Assembly: GCF_002192695.1 (NCBI RefSeq)
Contig: NZ_MTLG01000094.1
Coordinates: 25,474-89,473, forward strand
Origin: Achromobacter xylosoxidans
GTDB taxonomy: Bacteria; Pseudomonadota; Gammaproteobacteria; Burkholderiales; Burkholderiaceae_B
Direction of reading: 5' to 3'
Length of the DNA stretch: 64,000 nucleotides
The notes beneath the pieces are model-generated. The model did not search any database. It saw only the letters and a program-made list of their open reading frames with translations, and was not told the DNA's origin. This document shows, one piece after another, positions 1-8,762 of this stretch (position 1 is the first letter of the stretch; every line of letters starts with the position of its first letter). The position numbers and the translations under genes were made by a program.

Positions 1-2
1 AG

Positions 3-1220
3 ATGCCGGACTATCGCTGGGGCATCTTCCTGGCGCCGCAGGACGGGCAGCGCAAGATCCATTTCGGCGAGAACATGGGCCGCGACGTCTGGCAGGACGT
101 GCCCGGCGAGCACCGCGCCAACCTGCGCCGCATCATCGTCACGCAGGGCGATACCGAGCCGGCCTCGATCGAGCAGCAGCGCCACCTGGGCCTGACCGCG
201 CCCTCGCAGTACGACCTGCGCAACCTGTTCCAGATCAACGTCGAGGAAGGCCGCCACCTGTGGGCCATGGTCTACCTGCTGCACCGCTACTTCGGCCGCG
301 ATGGCCGCGAAGAGGCCGACGCGCTGTTGCAACGCAGTTCGGGGGATTCCGACAACCCGCGCATCCTGGGCGCGTTCAACGAGAAGACGCCGGATTGGCT
401 GGCCTTCTACATGTTTACCTACTTCACCGACCGCGACGGCAAGTTCCAGCTGTGCGCACTGGCGGAATCCAGCTTCGATCCCTTGGCGCGCACCACCAAG
501 TTCATGCTGACCGAGGAAGCGCACCATATGTTCGTGGGCGAATCCGGCATCTCGCGCGTCATCCAGCGCACCTGCGAGGTCATGAACCAGTTGAAGACCG
601 ATGACCCGGCAAGCGTGCGCGCCGCAGGCGTGATCGACCTGCCCACCATCCAGCGCTACCTGAATTTCCACTACAGCGTCACCATCGACCTGTTCGGCGC
701 GGATCAGTCGTCCAACGCCGCGATCTTCTACGGCTCCGGCCTGAAAGGCCGCTACGAAGAGAGCAAGCGCACCGACGACCACCAGCTGAAGAACGACACC
801 TACCGCGTGCTGACCGTGGAAAACGGCAGGCTGCGCGAGATCGAGGTGCCGATGCTGAACGCCCTGAACGAAGTGCTGCGCGACGACTTCATCCGCGATT
901 CGGTCGCTGGCATCGGACGCTGGAACAAGGTCATCGAAAAGAGCGGCCTGCCGTTCCGGCTGCAAGTGCCGCACAAGGCCTTCAACCGCCAGATCGGCAC
1001 GCTGGCCGGCATCCGCATGTCGCCCGAAGGCGAGATCCTCTCCGAATCGCAATGGCAGGCCAACAGCCACAAATGGCTGCCCACGCCCGAGGACCGCGCC
1101 TTCGTCGCATCGCTGATGGGCCGCGTCACCGAGCCGGGCAAGTTCGCCAACTGGATCGCGCCGCCGGTCATGGGCGTCAACCGCCAGCCGGTGAATTTCG
1201 AGTACGTCCGTTTCAACTAA
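3..1220 (+). CDS. boxB: Benzoyl-CoA 2,3-epoxidase, oxygenase subunit BoxB (5' truncated by window edge)
   Basis: This is the C-terminal 405 residues of BoxB, the diiron oxygenase that epoxidises the ring of benzoyl-CoA in the aerobic box pathway. The family is about 470 residues long, so roughly 70 N-terminal residues lie upstream of the window and the first ATG seen is internal. Two E-x-x-H signatures fit the diiron site: EEGRH at visible residues 81-85 and EEAHH at 171-175. The reductase gene boxA follows after 54 bp on the same strand, with a stem-loop between them, as expected for a box operon. BoxB takes electrons from BoxA and is cytoplasmic. Identity is recognised from the sequence and supported by the neighbour; no truncation other than the window edge is apparent. 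Confidence 0.93.
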   Translation: MPDYRWGIFLAPQDGQRKIHFGENMGRDVWQDVPGEHRANLRRIIVTQGDTEPASIEQQRHLGLTAPSQYDLRNLFQINVEEGRHLWAMVYLLHRYFGRDGREEADALLQRSSGDSDNPRILGAFNEKTPDWLAFYMFTYFTDRDGKFQLCALAESSFDPLARTTKFMLTEEAHHMFVGESGISRVIQRTCEVMNQLKTDDPASVRAAGVIDLPTIQRYLNFHYSVTIDLFGADQSSNAAIFYGSGLKGRYEESKRTDDHQLKNDTYRVLTVENGRLREIEVPMLNALNEVLRDDFIRDSVAGIGRWNKVIEKSGLPFRLQVPHKAFNRQIGTLAGIRMSPEGEILSESQWQANSHKWLPTPEDRAFVASLMGRVTEPGKFANWIAPPVMGVNRQPVNFEYVRFN

Positions 1221-1228
1221 AGCGGGGC

Positions 1229-1250
1229 GGCGGCCGTTTCCGCGGCCGCC
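1229..1250 (+). other. Stem-loop between boxB and boxA
   Basis: An 8-bp GC-only stem (1229-1236 pairs with 1243-1250) encloses a 6-nt loop in the boxB-boxA gap. No T-tract follows, so it is unlikely to stop transcription. It may act in RNA processing or stability between the two genes, which is inference. Confidence 0.4.
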
Positions 1251-1274
1251 TACCGGAGCATGGGGTAGACCGAG

Positions 1275-2510
1275 ATGAACGCTCCCTTACCAGCAGAAGT
1301 CCTGAAGCAGCACTTGATCGATCCCGAGATCTGCATCCGCTGCAATACCTGCGAAGAAACCTGTCCGATCAAGGCGATCAGCCACGACTCGAACAACTAC
1401 GTGGTGGATCCCGAGATCTGCAACGGCTGCATGGCCTGCGTGCCGCCTTGCCCCACCGGGGCGATCGACAACTGGCGCCTGATGGTGCGCGCCGAGGCTT
1501 ATGGCGTGCAGGAGCAGTTGGGCTGGGAAGAGCTGCCCGGCGAGAAGGCGCTGCCGGAAACGGCTGCCGCTGCGCCGGCTGGCGATGAACCTGATGCGCT
1601 GCAGCCTGCCGCGCCCGCGCCGTCCGCCGCGCCCGGCGCGACGGTCCCGCCCTGGTCCGCCGCCCATCCCTACGTCAATCTGTACACGCACAAGACGCCG
1701 ATGACGGCGACCGTGGTCGGCAACTACCGCGTGACCGGCGCCGACACGGAAAGTGACATCCACCATATCGTGCTCGACTTCGGCGAGCTGCCGTTTCCCG
1801 TGCTGGAAGGGCAGTCCATCGGCATCCTGCCGCCGGGCGTGGATGCGCAGGGCCGGGCGCATCACGCGCGCCAGTACTCGCTGGCCAGCCCGCGCGACGG
1901 CGAGCGGGCCGGCTACAACAATCTTTCCCTGACGGTGAAGCGCGTCACCGAGGATCACGCGGGCGCGGCCGCCCATGGGGTGTGCTCGAACTACCTGTGC
2001 GACCTGGCCAAGAACGACAAGGTGCAGGTGATAGGTCCGTTCGGCCATACTTTCCTGATGCCCAACCATCCGCGCGCCAATCTCATCATGATCTGCACCG
2101 GCACGGGTTCGGCGCCCATGCGCGCCATGACGGAACGCTACCGCCGCCGCATCGAGACCGGTGAAAATGGCCGGCTGCTGCTGTTCTTCGGCGCGCGCAC
2201 CGAGCGCGAATTGCCATACTTCGGGCCGCTGATGAAGCTGCCGCGCGACTTCATCGACATCAACCTGGCGCTGTCGCGCGAAGCCGGGCAACCCAAGCGC
2301 TACGTGCAGGACCTGATCCGCGACCGCGCGGGCGCGGTGCGGGAACTGCTGGCGGACCGCAATACCTGCATCTACGTGTGCGGCCTGAAGGGCATGGAAG
2401 TGGGCGTGCTGGACGCCCTGCGCGACGTGACGGTGCAAGCGGGCCAGGATTGGTCTATCCTGCATGATGCGTTGCGCCGTGAAGGGCGCCTGCATTTCGA
2501 AACGTACTGA
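1275..2510 (+). CDS. boxA: Benzoyl-CoA epoxidase reductase component BoxA
   Basis: BoxA passes electrons from NADPH through FAD and two [4Fe-4S] clusters to BoxB. The N-terminus carries two ferredoxin motifs: Cys 20/23/26/30 ([12 protein letters not shown]) and Cys 49/52/55/59 ([12 protein letters not shown]). An Ala/Pro-rich linker spans about residues 95-128. A ferredoxin-NADP reductase module follows, with the FAD motif RQYS at 199-202 and the nucleotide-binding motif GTGSAPMRA at 276-284. The length of 411 residues suits the family. The Shine-Dalgarno before the ATG at 1275 is weak, but the first cluster lies close behind it and no better start is visible. Together with boxB it marks the end of a benzoate catabolic cluster; boxC would be expected upstream, outside the window. 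Confidence 0.95.
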   Translation: MNAPLPAEVLKQHLIDPEICIRCNTCEETCPIKAISHDSNNYVVDPEICNGCMACVPPCPTGAIDNWRLMVRAEAYGVQEQLGWEELPGEKALPETAAAAPAGDEPDALQPAAPAPSAAPGATVPPWSAAHPYVNLYTHKTPMTATVVGNYRVTGADTESDIHHIVLDFGELPFPVLEGQSIGILPPGVDAQGRAHHARQYSLASPRDGERAGYNNLSLTVKRVTEDHAGAAAHGVCSNYLCDLAKNDKVQVIGPFGHTFLMPNHPRANLIMICTGTGSAPMRAMTERYRRRIETGENGRLLLFFGARTERELPYFGPLMKLPRDFIDINLALSREAGQPKRYVQDLIRDRAGAVRELLADRNTCIYVCGLKGMEVGVLDALRDVTVQAGQDWSILHDALRREGRLHFETY

Positions 2511-2578
2511 ATCCACAAACATGCGTGGCAATCGGCGCGCCATGGCGCGCCGATTGCATTTGCGGGGGGAGTCCATAC

Positions 2579-3022
2579 ATGAAGTTCGCCGAGTTCAAGG
2601 ACGGCATGGTCATCAAGGGCGGTCCGGTCACCCTGACGGAAGCCGAGATCCTGGAGTTCGCACGCAAGTTCGATCCCCAGTGGTTCCACACCGATCCCAA
2701 GCGTGCATCCGAAGGCCGCTGGGGCGGGCTGATCGCCAGCGGCTGGCACACCTGCGCGCTGGCCATGCGCATGGCCGTGGAAGCGGCGCTGCACGATTCC
2801 GAATCGTTTGGTTCACCCGGCCTGGGCGAGGTGCGCTGGCGTACGCCGGTGCGCCCAGGCGACACCCTGCGCCTCGAAGCGCGCGTGCAAGGCGTACGCA
2901 CCTCGTCGTCGCGCCCGGACCTGGGCATCATCACCTGGGCCTGGACGGTCCTGAACCAGCACGACGAGGGCGTGCTGGAACTGGACGCGACCAGCCTGTT
3001 CGACCTGTCGGGCGAAAACTGA
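2579..3022 (+). CDS. MaoC-like hydratase / hotdog-fold protein
   Basis: A single-domain MaoC-like protein of 147 residues. The family hydrates enoyl-CoA thioesters or uses the same fold for related acyl-CoA chemistry. The hydratase-2 signature is visible: FDPQWFHTDP at 31-40 supplies the Asp32/His37 pair, and GLIASGWHT follows at 50-58. I place the start at ATG 2579 because a strong purine-rich ribosome site (gggggga) lies 8 bp upstream; an in-frame ATG at 2525 would add 18 residues with no family match. The gene is 68 bp downstream of boxA on the same strand, so it may be co-transcribed and act on a CoA-bound ring-cleavage product, but the substrate is unknown. It converges on the TRAP gene with only 10 bp between stops. 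Confidence 0.85.
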   Translation: MKFAEFKDGMVIKGGPVTLTEAEILEFARKFDPQWFHTDPKRASEGRWGGLIASGWHTCALAMRMAVEAALHDSESFGSPGLGEVRWRTPVRPGDTLRLEARVQGVRTSSSRPDLGIITWAWTVLNQHDEGVLELDATSLFDLSGEN

Positions 3023-3032
3023 GGCCGGCCGT

Positions 3033-4019
3033 CTAGCGCTTGCCCGTCTGCTTCAGGATGGCGGCGGCTTCAGGACCGGCCGCTGCCTTCCAGTTCTTGA
3101 CCGAGTCCGCCGCAGCATCCTTCAGGGCGCGGCGCACGGGCAGGGGCACCGACGTATTGATCGCCACGCCGTTCTTGCGCATGTTGGCGTAGTTCTGCTG
3201 CAGACGCCCGTCGATGCGCTTCCATTGTTCGGTTTCGGTCTGCGCCGCCGCCTGGTCGATGGCGCGGCGCGTGCGCGCGTCCAGCGCCTGATAAGCCTGC
3301 AGGTTCATCGTCGCCACCGAGATCGGCATGGCGTAGTTGATCTCCGCGAAGTTGGGCAGGTGCTCCCAGAGCTTGCGGCCCGCGCCGCCGTCGCCCGACG
3401 ACAGCACCGCGTTCACCTCGCCCGAGGCGATCAGCGGCATCGCGTCCGCGAAGGAAATGTTCTGGGCGCGGGCGCCGGCCTTCTGCATGACGTCCTGCGA
3501 CGTGGCGTCGTAGGTGCGGATGCTCAGCTTCTTCAAGGCCGCGACGCTGTCCAGCTTCTGCTTGGACCAGATGCCGGACGCCGGCCACGGCGTGGTGTAG
3601 AGCAGCTTCTGTCCATGCTCCGCCAGCAGCTTTTCATAGGCGGGGCGGGCGGCCTTGTTGAGGTTGCGGGCCTTGGACAGCGAGTCCGCCAGAAACGGCA
3701 GGGACGACACGCCGAACAAGGGGTATTTGGTGGCCAACGCGCCGGCGAAGGCATCGCCCGCATCCACCTTGCGCGCTTGCACCGCATCGATCATGTCGGC
3801 CGACTTGATCCCCTTGGACGCGTCAAAGCTGGCGTCGATGACCACATTGCCCGCCGTCTTGGCGCGGACCAGTTCGGCAAAGGTGGACACGCCTTGTCCG
3901 GGCATGGAGGTGGCCGGGTACTCGGTGGCCATCGTAAGGGTGGTGGCGGCGTAGGCGCCATGCGCCATGAACGCCATGGCGATGCCTGTCATCAGGCGGA
4001 GGGTGGGACAGCCTTGCAT
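3033..4019 (-). CDS. TRAP transporter solute-binding protein (DctP family)
   Basis: A periplasmic binding protein of the TRAP (DctP) family, 328 residues, which normally delivers organic acids to a DctQM membrane pair. Residues 1-24 form a signal peptide ending AYA. The mature part opens with TLTMATEYPA and includes the DctP-like stretch around IRTYDATSQD and the central NISFADAMPLIASGEVNA. The ATG has a good ribosome site (GGAG, 6 bp away). No dctQ or dctM gene lies in the window, so the receptor is an orphan here and must share membrane subunits encoded elsewhere. The nearby box genes suggest an aromatic acid ligand, but that rests only on location. Confidence 0.85.
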   Translation of the reverse strand: MQGCPTLRLMTGIAMAFMAHGAYAATTLTMATEYPATSMPGQGVSTFAELVRAKTAGNVVIDASFDASKGIKSADMIDAVQARKVDAGDAFAGALATKYPLFGVSSLPFLADSLSKARNLNKAARPAYEKLLAEHGQKLLYTTPWPASGIWSKQKLDSVAALKKLSIRTYDATSQDVMQKAGARAQNISFADAMPLIASGEVNAVLSSGDGGAGRKLWEHLPNFAEINYAMPISVATMNLQAYQALDARTRRAIDQAAAQTETEQWKRIDGRLQQNYANMRKNGVAINTSVPLPVRRALKDAAADSVKNWKAAAGPEAAAILKQTGKR

Positions 4020-4186
4020 GCGCGGCTCCTGGGCTTGGTGGGAAACCTGGCCGTGACACGCGGGAAGGCGCGGGAGCGCCCGGGCTTGTGCCTGGCCGAT
4101 GCCGCCAAGCGTACGGCGAGTGCCAGGGCTCGCCTATACGGGCTTTCGGCAATGCGCGGACTGTTGGGTCGGCGGCCGCGCGCTTC

Positions 4187-4540
4187 CTACGTGATGGGCT
4201 GGCCGTGCATCTTCAGGAAAGACAACTTGTCCCAGTAACCCCGTTGGAAGACGATCCTGCCGCCGCGCACGGTGAAGAAGCCGCAGCCGCGCAGCCCCAG
4301 GGGATCGCGCCACTCCAGCGCCGCAACCTCGCCGGCTTCATGGATCATCTCCACGATGCAGGTCATGTCGGCCTGGGCAAACTCGCGTTCGAACATCGCG
4401 CGTATGGCCTCGCGACCGACGATGGGCTCCTGGGTGACCTGGTGGTTCACTGCTGCTGCATCGTAAAGCTCGGCCAGGCCAGCGGCATCGGCGGCATTGA
4501 ACCGTAAGACCCATTCTTCGACCAGTTGCCGCGGAGTCAT
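4187..4540 (-). CDS. NTF2-like (SnoaL-type) protein
   Basis: A 117-residue protein with the cone-shaped NTF2/SnoaL pattern: an N-terminal helix (PRQLVEEWVLRFNAADAAGL), then EALRxMFEREFA-like helix and alternating strands ending with FQRGYWDKLSFLKMHGQP. Such proteins are small isomerases, dehydratases or binding folds, and the reaction cannot be named from sequence. I chose the ATG at 4540 because AGGAAA lies 6 bp upstream; 18 residues of poor match precede it in frame. It stands alone on the minus strand, 167 bp before the TRAP gene that reads the same way, and the gcdH terminator lies between it and gcdH. Confidence 0.75.
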   Translation of the reverse strand: MTPRQLVEEWVLRFNAADAAGLAELYDAAAVNHQVTQEPIVGREAIRAMFEREFAQADMTCIVEMIHEAGEVAALEWRDPLGLRGCGFFTVRGGRIVFQRGYWDKLSFLKMHGQPIT

Positions 4541-4617
4541 GTGTGTTTCCTTTTTGGGGAGGGCGGACTTATGTTGTAAACGAAATGCAGGCACATTGCC
4601 GATAGCGGGAGCTGGGC

Positions 4618-4645
4618 AAAAAAAAACCGCCCCGAAGGGCGGTTT
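4618..4645 (-). terminator. Intrinsic terminator of gcdH
   Basis: A 9-bp stem (4624-4632 with 4637-4645) has a CGAA loop and is followed, on the minus strand, by a run of eight or more T (A-run at 4618-4626 on the plus strand). It sits 21 bp past the gcdH stop codon. Confidence 0.9.
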
Positions 4646-4665
4646 CGTCGGAACCGATCAAGCGA

Positions 4666-5859
4666 TCAATAGAACGCCTGGATGCCGGTCTGCGCACGGC
4701 CCAGGATCAGGGCGTGCACGTCGTGGGTGCCTTCGTAGGTGTTGACCACTTCCAGGTTCACCAGGTGGCGGGCCACGCCGAACTCGTCGGAGATGCCGTT
4801 GCCGCCGAGCATGTCGCGCGCCAGGCGGGCGATGTCCAGCGCCTTGCCGCAGGAGTTGCGCTTCATGATCGAGGTGATTTCGACGGCGGCGGTGCCTTCG
4901 TCCTTCATGCGGCCCAGGCGCAGGCAGCCTTGCAGGGCCAGCGTGATTTCGGTCTGCATGTCGGCCAGCTTCTTCTGGATCAGCTGGTTGGCGGCCAGCG
5001 GGCGGCCGAATTGCTTGCGGTCCAGCGTGTACTGGCGGGCGGTGTGCCAGCAGGCTTCGGCGGCGCCGACGGCACCCCAGGCGATGCCGTAACGGGCCGA
5101 GTTCAGGCAGGTGAACGGACCCTTCAGGCCGGACACGCCGGGCATCATCTGGTCAGCGGACACTTCCACTTCGTCCATGACGATTTCGCCGGTGATCGAG
5201 GCGCGCAGGCCGACCTTGCCGTGGATGGCCGGAGCCGACAGGCCTTTCATGCCCTTTTCCAGGATGAAGCCGCGGATCTTGCCGTCGAAGTCGCCGCCGA
5301 CGCACTTGGCCCACACCACGAAGACATCGGCGATGGGGGAGTTGGTGATCCACATCTTGTTGCCGGAAATCTTGTAGCCGTCGGACGTCTTGACGGCGCG
5401 GGTTTCCATGCCGCCGGGGTCGGAACCGTGATTCGGTTCGGTCAGGCCGAAGCAGCCGATCCACTCGCCGCGGGCCAGCTTGGGCAGGTACTTCTTCTTC
5501 TGCTCTTCGCTGCCGAATTCATTGATCGGCACCATCACCAGCGACGACTGCACGCTCATCATGGAGCGGTAGCCGGAGTCGATGCGTTCGACTTCGCGGG
5601 CGATCAGGCCGTAGCTGACGTAGTTCAGGCCGGCGCCGCCGTATTCGACGGGGATGGTGGCGCCCAGCAGGCCCAGTTCGCCCATTTCGGAGAAGATGGC
5701 CGGGTCGGTCTGTTCGTTGCGGAAGGCGTTCAGCACGCGCGGAGCGAGCTTGTCCTGCGAATAGGCCAGGGCGGCGTCGCGCACCATGCGTTCTTCGTCG
5801 GTCAGTTGCTGGTCCAGCAACAGGGGGTCTTGCCAGTGAAAGGAAGGATTCGAGGACAT
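4666..5859 (-). CDS. gcdH: Glutaryl-CoA dehydrogenase
   Basis: An FAD-dependent acyl-CoA dehydrogenase of 397 residues that oxidises and decarboxylates glutaryl-CoA to crotonyl-CoA in lysine, tryptophan and aromatic acid breakdown. It begins [22 protein letters not shown], and the middle holds [21 protein letters not shown] and [12 protein letters not shown], typical flavin-site motifs of GcdH. The catalytic Glu is in [10 protein letters not shown] (Glu376) near the C-terminus, where glutaryl-CoA dehydrogenases carry it. The start has a GGAG ribosome site 7 bp upstream. It lies downstream of the ThDP enzyme gene on the same strand (113 bp gap) and ends at a clear terminator. A LysR gene is divergent from the pair. 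Confidence 0.94.
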   Translation of the reverse strand: MSSNPSFHWQDPLLLDQQLTDEERMVRDAALAYSQDKLAPRVLNAFRNEQTDPAIFSEMGELGLLGATIPVEYGGAGLNYVSYGLIAREVERIDSGYRSMMSVQSSLVMVPINEFGSEEQKKKYLPKLARGEWIGCFGLTEPNHGSDPGGMETRAVKTSDGYKISGNKMWITNSPIADVFVVWAKCVGGDFDGKIRGFILEKGMKGLSAPAIHGKVGLRASITGEIVMDEVEVSADQMMPGVSGLKGPFTCLNSARYGIAWGAVGAAEACWHTARQYTLDRKQFGRPLAANQLIQKKLADMQTEITLALQGCLRLGRMKDEGTAAVEITSIMKRNSCGKALDIARLARDMLGGNGISDEFGVARHLVNLEVVNTYEGTHDVHALILGRAQTGIQAFY

Positions 5860-5972
5860 GCTGGGTCTCCGCTATGGATTTCGGAATGCTAGAAAGTTTA
5901 AACCTAAAATAATTCGGGCGGCAAGCGGCGAATGGAACGGCGGGCGCGCGGCGCCCCCGTTCCGTCCCGCCT

Positions 5973-7670
5973 TCAGTGCTGCGCCTTGAGCGCCGCGTCG
6001 CGGATTTTTTCCAGGGTCGTGCCCGGGGTGATGGTTTCCGGATCGATGAAGCAGTGCAGGATGGCCGGCTTGCCGCTGGCCAGGGCGCGTTCGAAAGCCG
6101 GACCGAACTGCTCGGTGGTCTCGACGCGTTCGCCGTGGCCGCCGAAGGCGCGCGCATAGTCGGCGAAATCCGGATTCTTCAGCTCGGTCGCGGAAATGCG
6201 GCCGGGGTAATGCTTTTCCTGGTGCATGCGGATCGTGCCGTACATGCCGTTGTCCACCAGCACCACGACGATGGGCAGGTCGTACTGCACCGCGGTCGCG
6301 AATTCCTGGCCGTGCATCAGGAAGCAGCCGTCGCCGGCAAAGCAGACCACGGTCTTGTCCGGCGACACGCGCTTGGCGCCCACGGCCGCGGGCAGGCCGT
6401 AGCCCATGGAGCCCGACGTCGGCGCCAATTGCGTGCCGTAGCGCGTAAAGCGGTGGAAGCGGTGCAGCCAGGTGGCGTAGTTGCCGGCGCCGTTGGTCAT
6501 GATGGCGTCGGCCGGCAGCGTCTTTTCCAGATAGGCCATGACCTGGCCCATCTGCAGCGCGCCGGGGGTGGCGATGGCGCTGGGGTCGCTCCATTTCAGG
6601 TAGGACTCGCGCATGGCCTGCGTGCCGGCGGCCCAGGCGGGCTGGGCCGGCGCCTTCAGGCCGGCCAGCGCCTGCGCGAAGGCGGCGGGCGAGGTATTGA
6701 TGGCCAGGGTGGGGCGGTAGACGCGGCCCAGCTCGGCGGTATCGGGGTGCACGTGCACCAGCTTCTGCTTGGGCACGGGAATGTCCAGCAGCGTGTAGGC
6801 CTGGCTGGGGTTTTCCGACATGCGGCCGCCCACCAGCAGGATCAGGTCCGCGTCGGCGACGCGCTTGAGCAGCGCCGGGTTGATGCCCAGGCCCACGTCG
6901 CCGATGAAGCAGGGGTGGTTGGCCGGGAACAGCATCTGGCGGCGGAAGGACACGGCCGTGGGCAGCGCATGGCGCTGCGCAAAATCGGCGAATTGCTGCA
7001 CCGCGCGGGCGTCCCAGCGCGTGCCGCCCAGGATGGCGACCGGACTTTTGGCCTCGGCCAGCAGCTTTTCCAGGTCGGCCAACTGGCCGGCCGTGGGGGC
7101 GGAATCAATGACTTCGTAGCGCGGCGCGTCGGCGACCTTGGCGGCTTCGACCAGCATGTCTTCCGGCAGCGCGATCACGACCGGGCCGGGACGGCCCGAG
7201 GTGGCGATGTGGAAGGCGCGCGAAACCAGTTCGGGGATGCGCTCGACCTGGTCGATCTCGGTGACCCACTTGGCCTGCGTGCCGAACACGGCGCGGTAAT
7301 CCATTTCCTGGAAGGCCTCGCGTTCGCGCATGCCGCGCTCGATCTGGCCGACGAAGAGGATCAGGGGGGTGGAGTCCTGCTTGGCGATGTGTACGCCGGC
7401 CAGCGCGTTGGACGCGCCCGGGCCGCGGGTCACCATGCAGATGCCGGGTTCGCCGGTCAGCTTGCCGTGGGCGTCGGCCATCATGGCCGCGCCGCCTTCC
7501 TGGCGGCACACCGTGACCTTGATGTCCGCATCGTGCAGGCCGTCCAGCACCGCCAGATAGCTTTCGCCGGGAACGCAGAAAACGTGTTTGACGCCCTGTG
7601 CAACCAACTGGTCGACCAGGATGTGTCCGCCAAGGCGGGATTCTTGCTGGGACATGGGGGTAGTGGTCAT
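5973..7670 (-). CDS. Thiamine-diphosphate enzyme, acetolactate-synthase-like
   Basis: A 565-residue ThDP enzyme with the three-domain layout of acetolactate synthase large subunits and relatives. The N-terminal pyrimidine-binding domain has the activating Glu37 in FCVPGESYLAVLDGL; the ThDP-Mg motif GDGCFLMHGQEF...DNGMYGTIR lies near the C-terminus. No small regulatory subunit gene is adjacent, so it is probably a catabolic or orphan member, not the biosynthetic IlvB; decarboxylases and other carboligases of this fold cannot be excluded. The start is uncertain: ATG 7670 (used) and ATG 7655 (MSQQESRL) both lack a good ribosome site. It reads toward gcdH, and the LysR gene at 7841 is divergent, so all three probably form one regulated unit. 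Confidence 0.85.
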   Translation of the reverse strand: MTTTPMSQQESRLGGHILVDQLVAQGVKHVFCVPGESYLAVLDGLHDADIKVTVCRQEGGAAMMADAHGKLTGEPGICMVTRGPGASNALAGVHIAKQDSTPLILFVGQIERGMREREAFQEMDYRAVFGTQAKWVTEIDQVERIPELVSRAFHIATSGRPGPVVIALPEDMLVEAAKVADAPRYEVIDSAPTAGQLADLEKLLAEAKSPVAILGGTRWDARAVQQFADFAQRHALPTAVSFRRQMLFPANHPCFIGDVGLGINPALLKRVADADLILLVGGRMSENPSQAYTLLDIPVPKQKLVHVHPDTAELGRVYRPTLAINTSPAAFAQALAGLKAPAQPAWAAGTQAMRESYLKWSDPSAIATPGALQMGQVMAYLEKTLPADAIMTNGAGNYATWLHRFHRFTRYGTQLAPTSGSMGYGLPAAVGAKRVSPDKTVVCFAGDGCFLMHGQEFATAVQYDLPIVVVLVDNGMYGTIRMHQEKHYPGRISATELKNPDFADYARAFGGHGERVETTEQFGPAFERALASGKPAILHCFIDPETITPGTTLEKIRDAALKAQH

Positions 7671-7840
7671 GATGAGCCGAGGTTAGGACATCCGAGCATA
7701 ATGTTCCTTGATCGCACAATGCAATTGATAAAATTGCACAATCTATTGACCCACCGGCACGAGCTGCCATGCTGCGCCGCGGCAAGATCCGCGCGGCGCG
7801 GCAGCGGCGGCGCCCGCCGGCACCTGGCGGTTCCCGCGAT

Positions 7841-8746
7841 ATGAGAAACGGCATTCCCAACCTGAGCGCCTTGCAGGCGTTTGAAGCGTCAGCCCGTCTG
7901 GGCAGCTTTTCCCGAGCAGCCGAGGAATTGTCCCTGACGCACAGCGCCGTCTACCGCCAGGTGGCCAGCCTGGAGGCGCGCCTGGGTGTGCAGCTGTTCA
8001 CCCGGGTGCGGCGGCGCATCGTGCTGACCGACCACGGGGCGGAATACGCCGGCCGCATCCGCCACCATTTGGACCAGATCGAAAAAGACACCTTCGGCCT
8101 GGTCAGCCGTACCGGCATGGGCCGCAGCATCCACATCGCCGTGGTGCCCACGCTGGCGACGACCTGGCTGATTCCGCGCCTGGCGGACTTCCAGCGCGAG
8201 CATGGCGACATCACCGTCAGCCTGTCCGTGCGCACGCTGCCGTTCCAGTTCAAGGACCAGCCCTTCGACGGCGCCCTGTACCACGGGGACGGATTGTGGC
8301 CGGGCACCCAGGGCGTGCTGTTGTTCCCCGAACGCGAATTGGTGCCGGTGTGCGCGCCGGAGCTGGCGGCGCGCACGCCGGAGCCCGGCGCCAGCGCCTT
8401 GTCCGGCATGACCCATCTGCACCTGGCTTCGCGGCCGGACGCCTGGCGCCAGTGGTACGCGGCCAATAGCCATCTCTATGGCCCGCACGCCGCAGGCGGG
8501 CCGCGCTACGAGCTTTTCACCATGGTGATGGCGGCGGTGCAGGCCGGCCTGGGCGTCGGGCTGATGCCGCGTTTCCTGGCCCAGCCCGCGCTGGACCAGG
8601 GCACGCTGGCGATGCCCGTGCCGCAATCCCTGGCGGTCAGCCAGGGCTATTACTTCGGCTATCCCCAGCGCAGCGAACGCTCCGAGGCGCTCAAGCTGTT
8701 CGAGAGCTGGCTGAAGTCCACCGCCGCGGGTGTGGGTGGACGCTGA
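7841..8746 (+). CDS. LysR-type transcriptional regulator (GcvA-like)
   Basis: A 301-residue LysR regulator. The N-terminal helix-turn-helix covers about residues 4-62, opening IPNLSALQAFEASARLGSF with the recognition segment ELSLTHSAVYRQVASLEARLG; the effector domain follows (IHIAVVPTLATTWLIPRLADF). The pattern is GcvA-like. I place the start at ATG 7841, where the LysR match begins; 24 upstream in-frame residues are Arg/Pro-rich and do not fit. It is divergent from the ThDP enzyme-gcdH pair, with a 170-bp spacer that should hold both promoters and the operator, so control of those genes is the simplest inference. Confidence 0.9.
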   Translation: MRNGIPNLSALQAFEASARLGSFSRAAEELSLTHSAVYRQVASLEARLGVQLFTRVRRRIVLTDHGAEYAGRIRHHLDQIEKDTFGLVSRTGMGRSIHIAVVPTLATTWLIPRLADFQREHGDITVSLSVRTLPFQFKDQPFDGALYHGDGLWPGTQGVLLFPERELVPVCAPELAARTPEPGASALSGMTHLHLASRPDAWRQWYAANSHLYGPHAAGGPRYELFTMVMAAVQAGLGVGLMPRFLAQPALDQGTLAMPVPQSLAVSQGYYFGYPQRSERSEALKLFESWLKSTAAGVGGR

Positions 8747-8762
8747 GCCGTAGAATCCAGGC

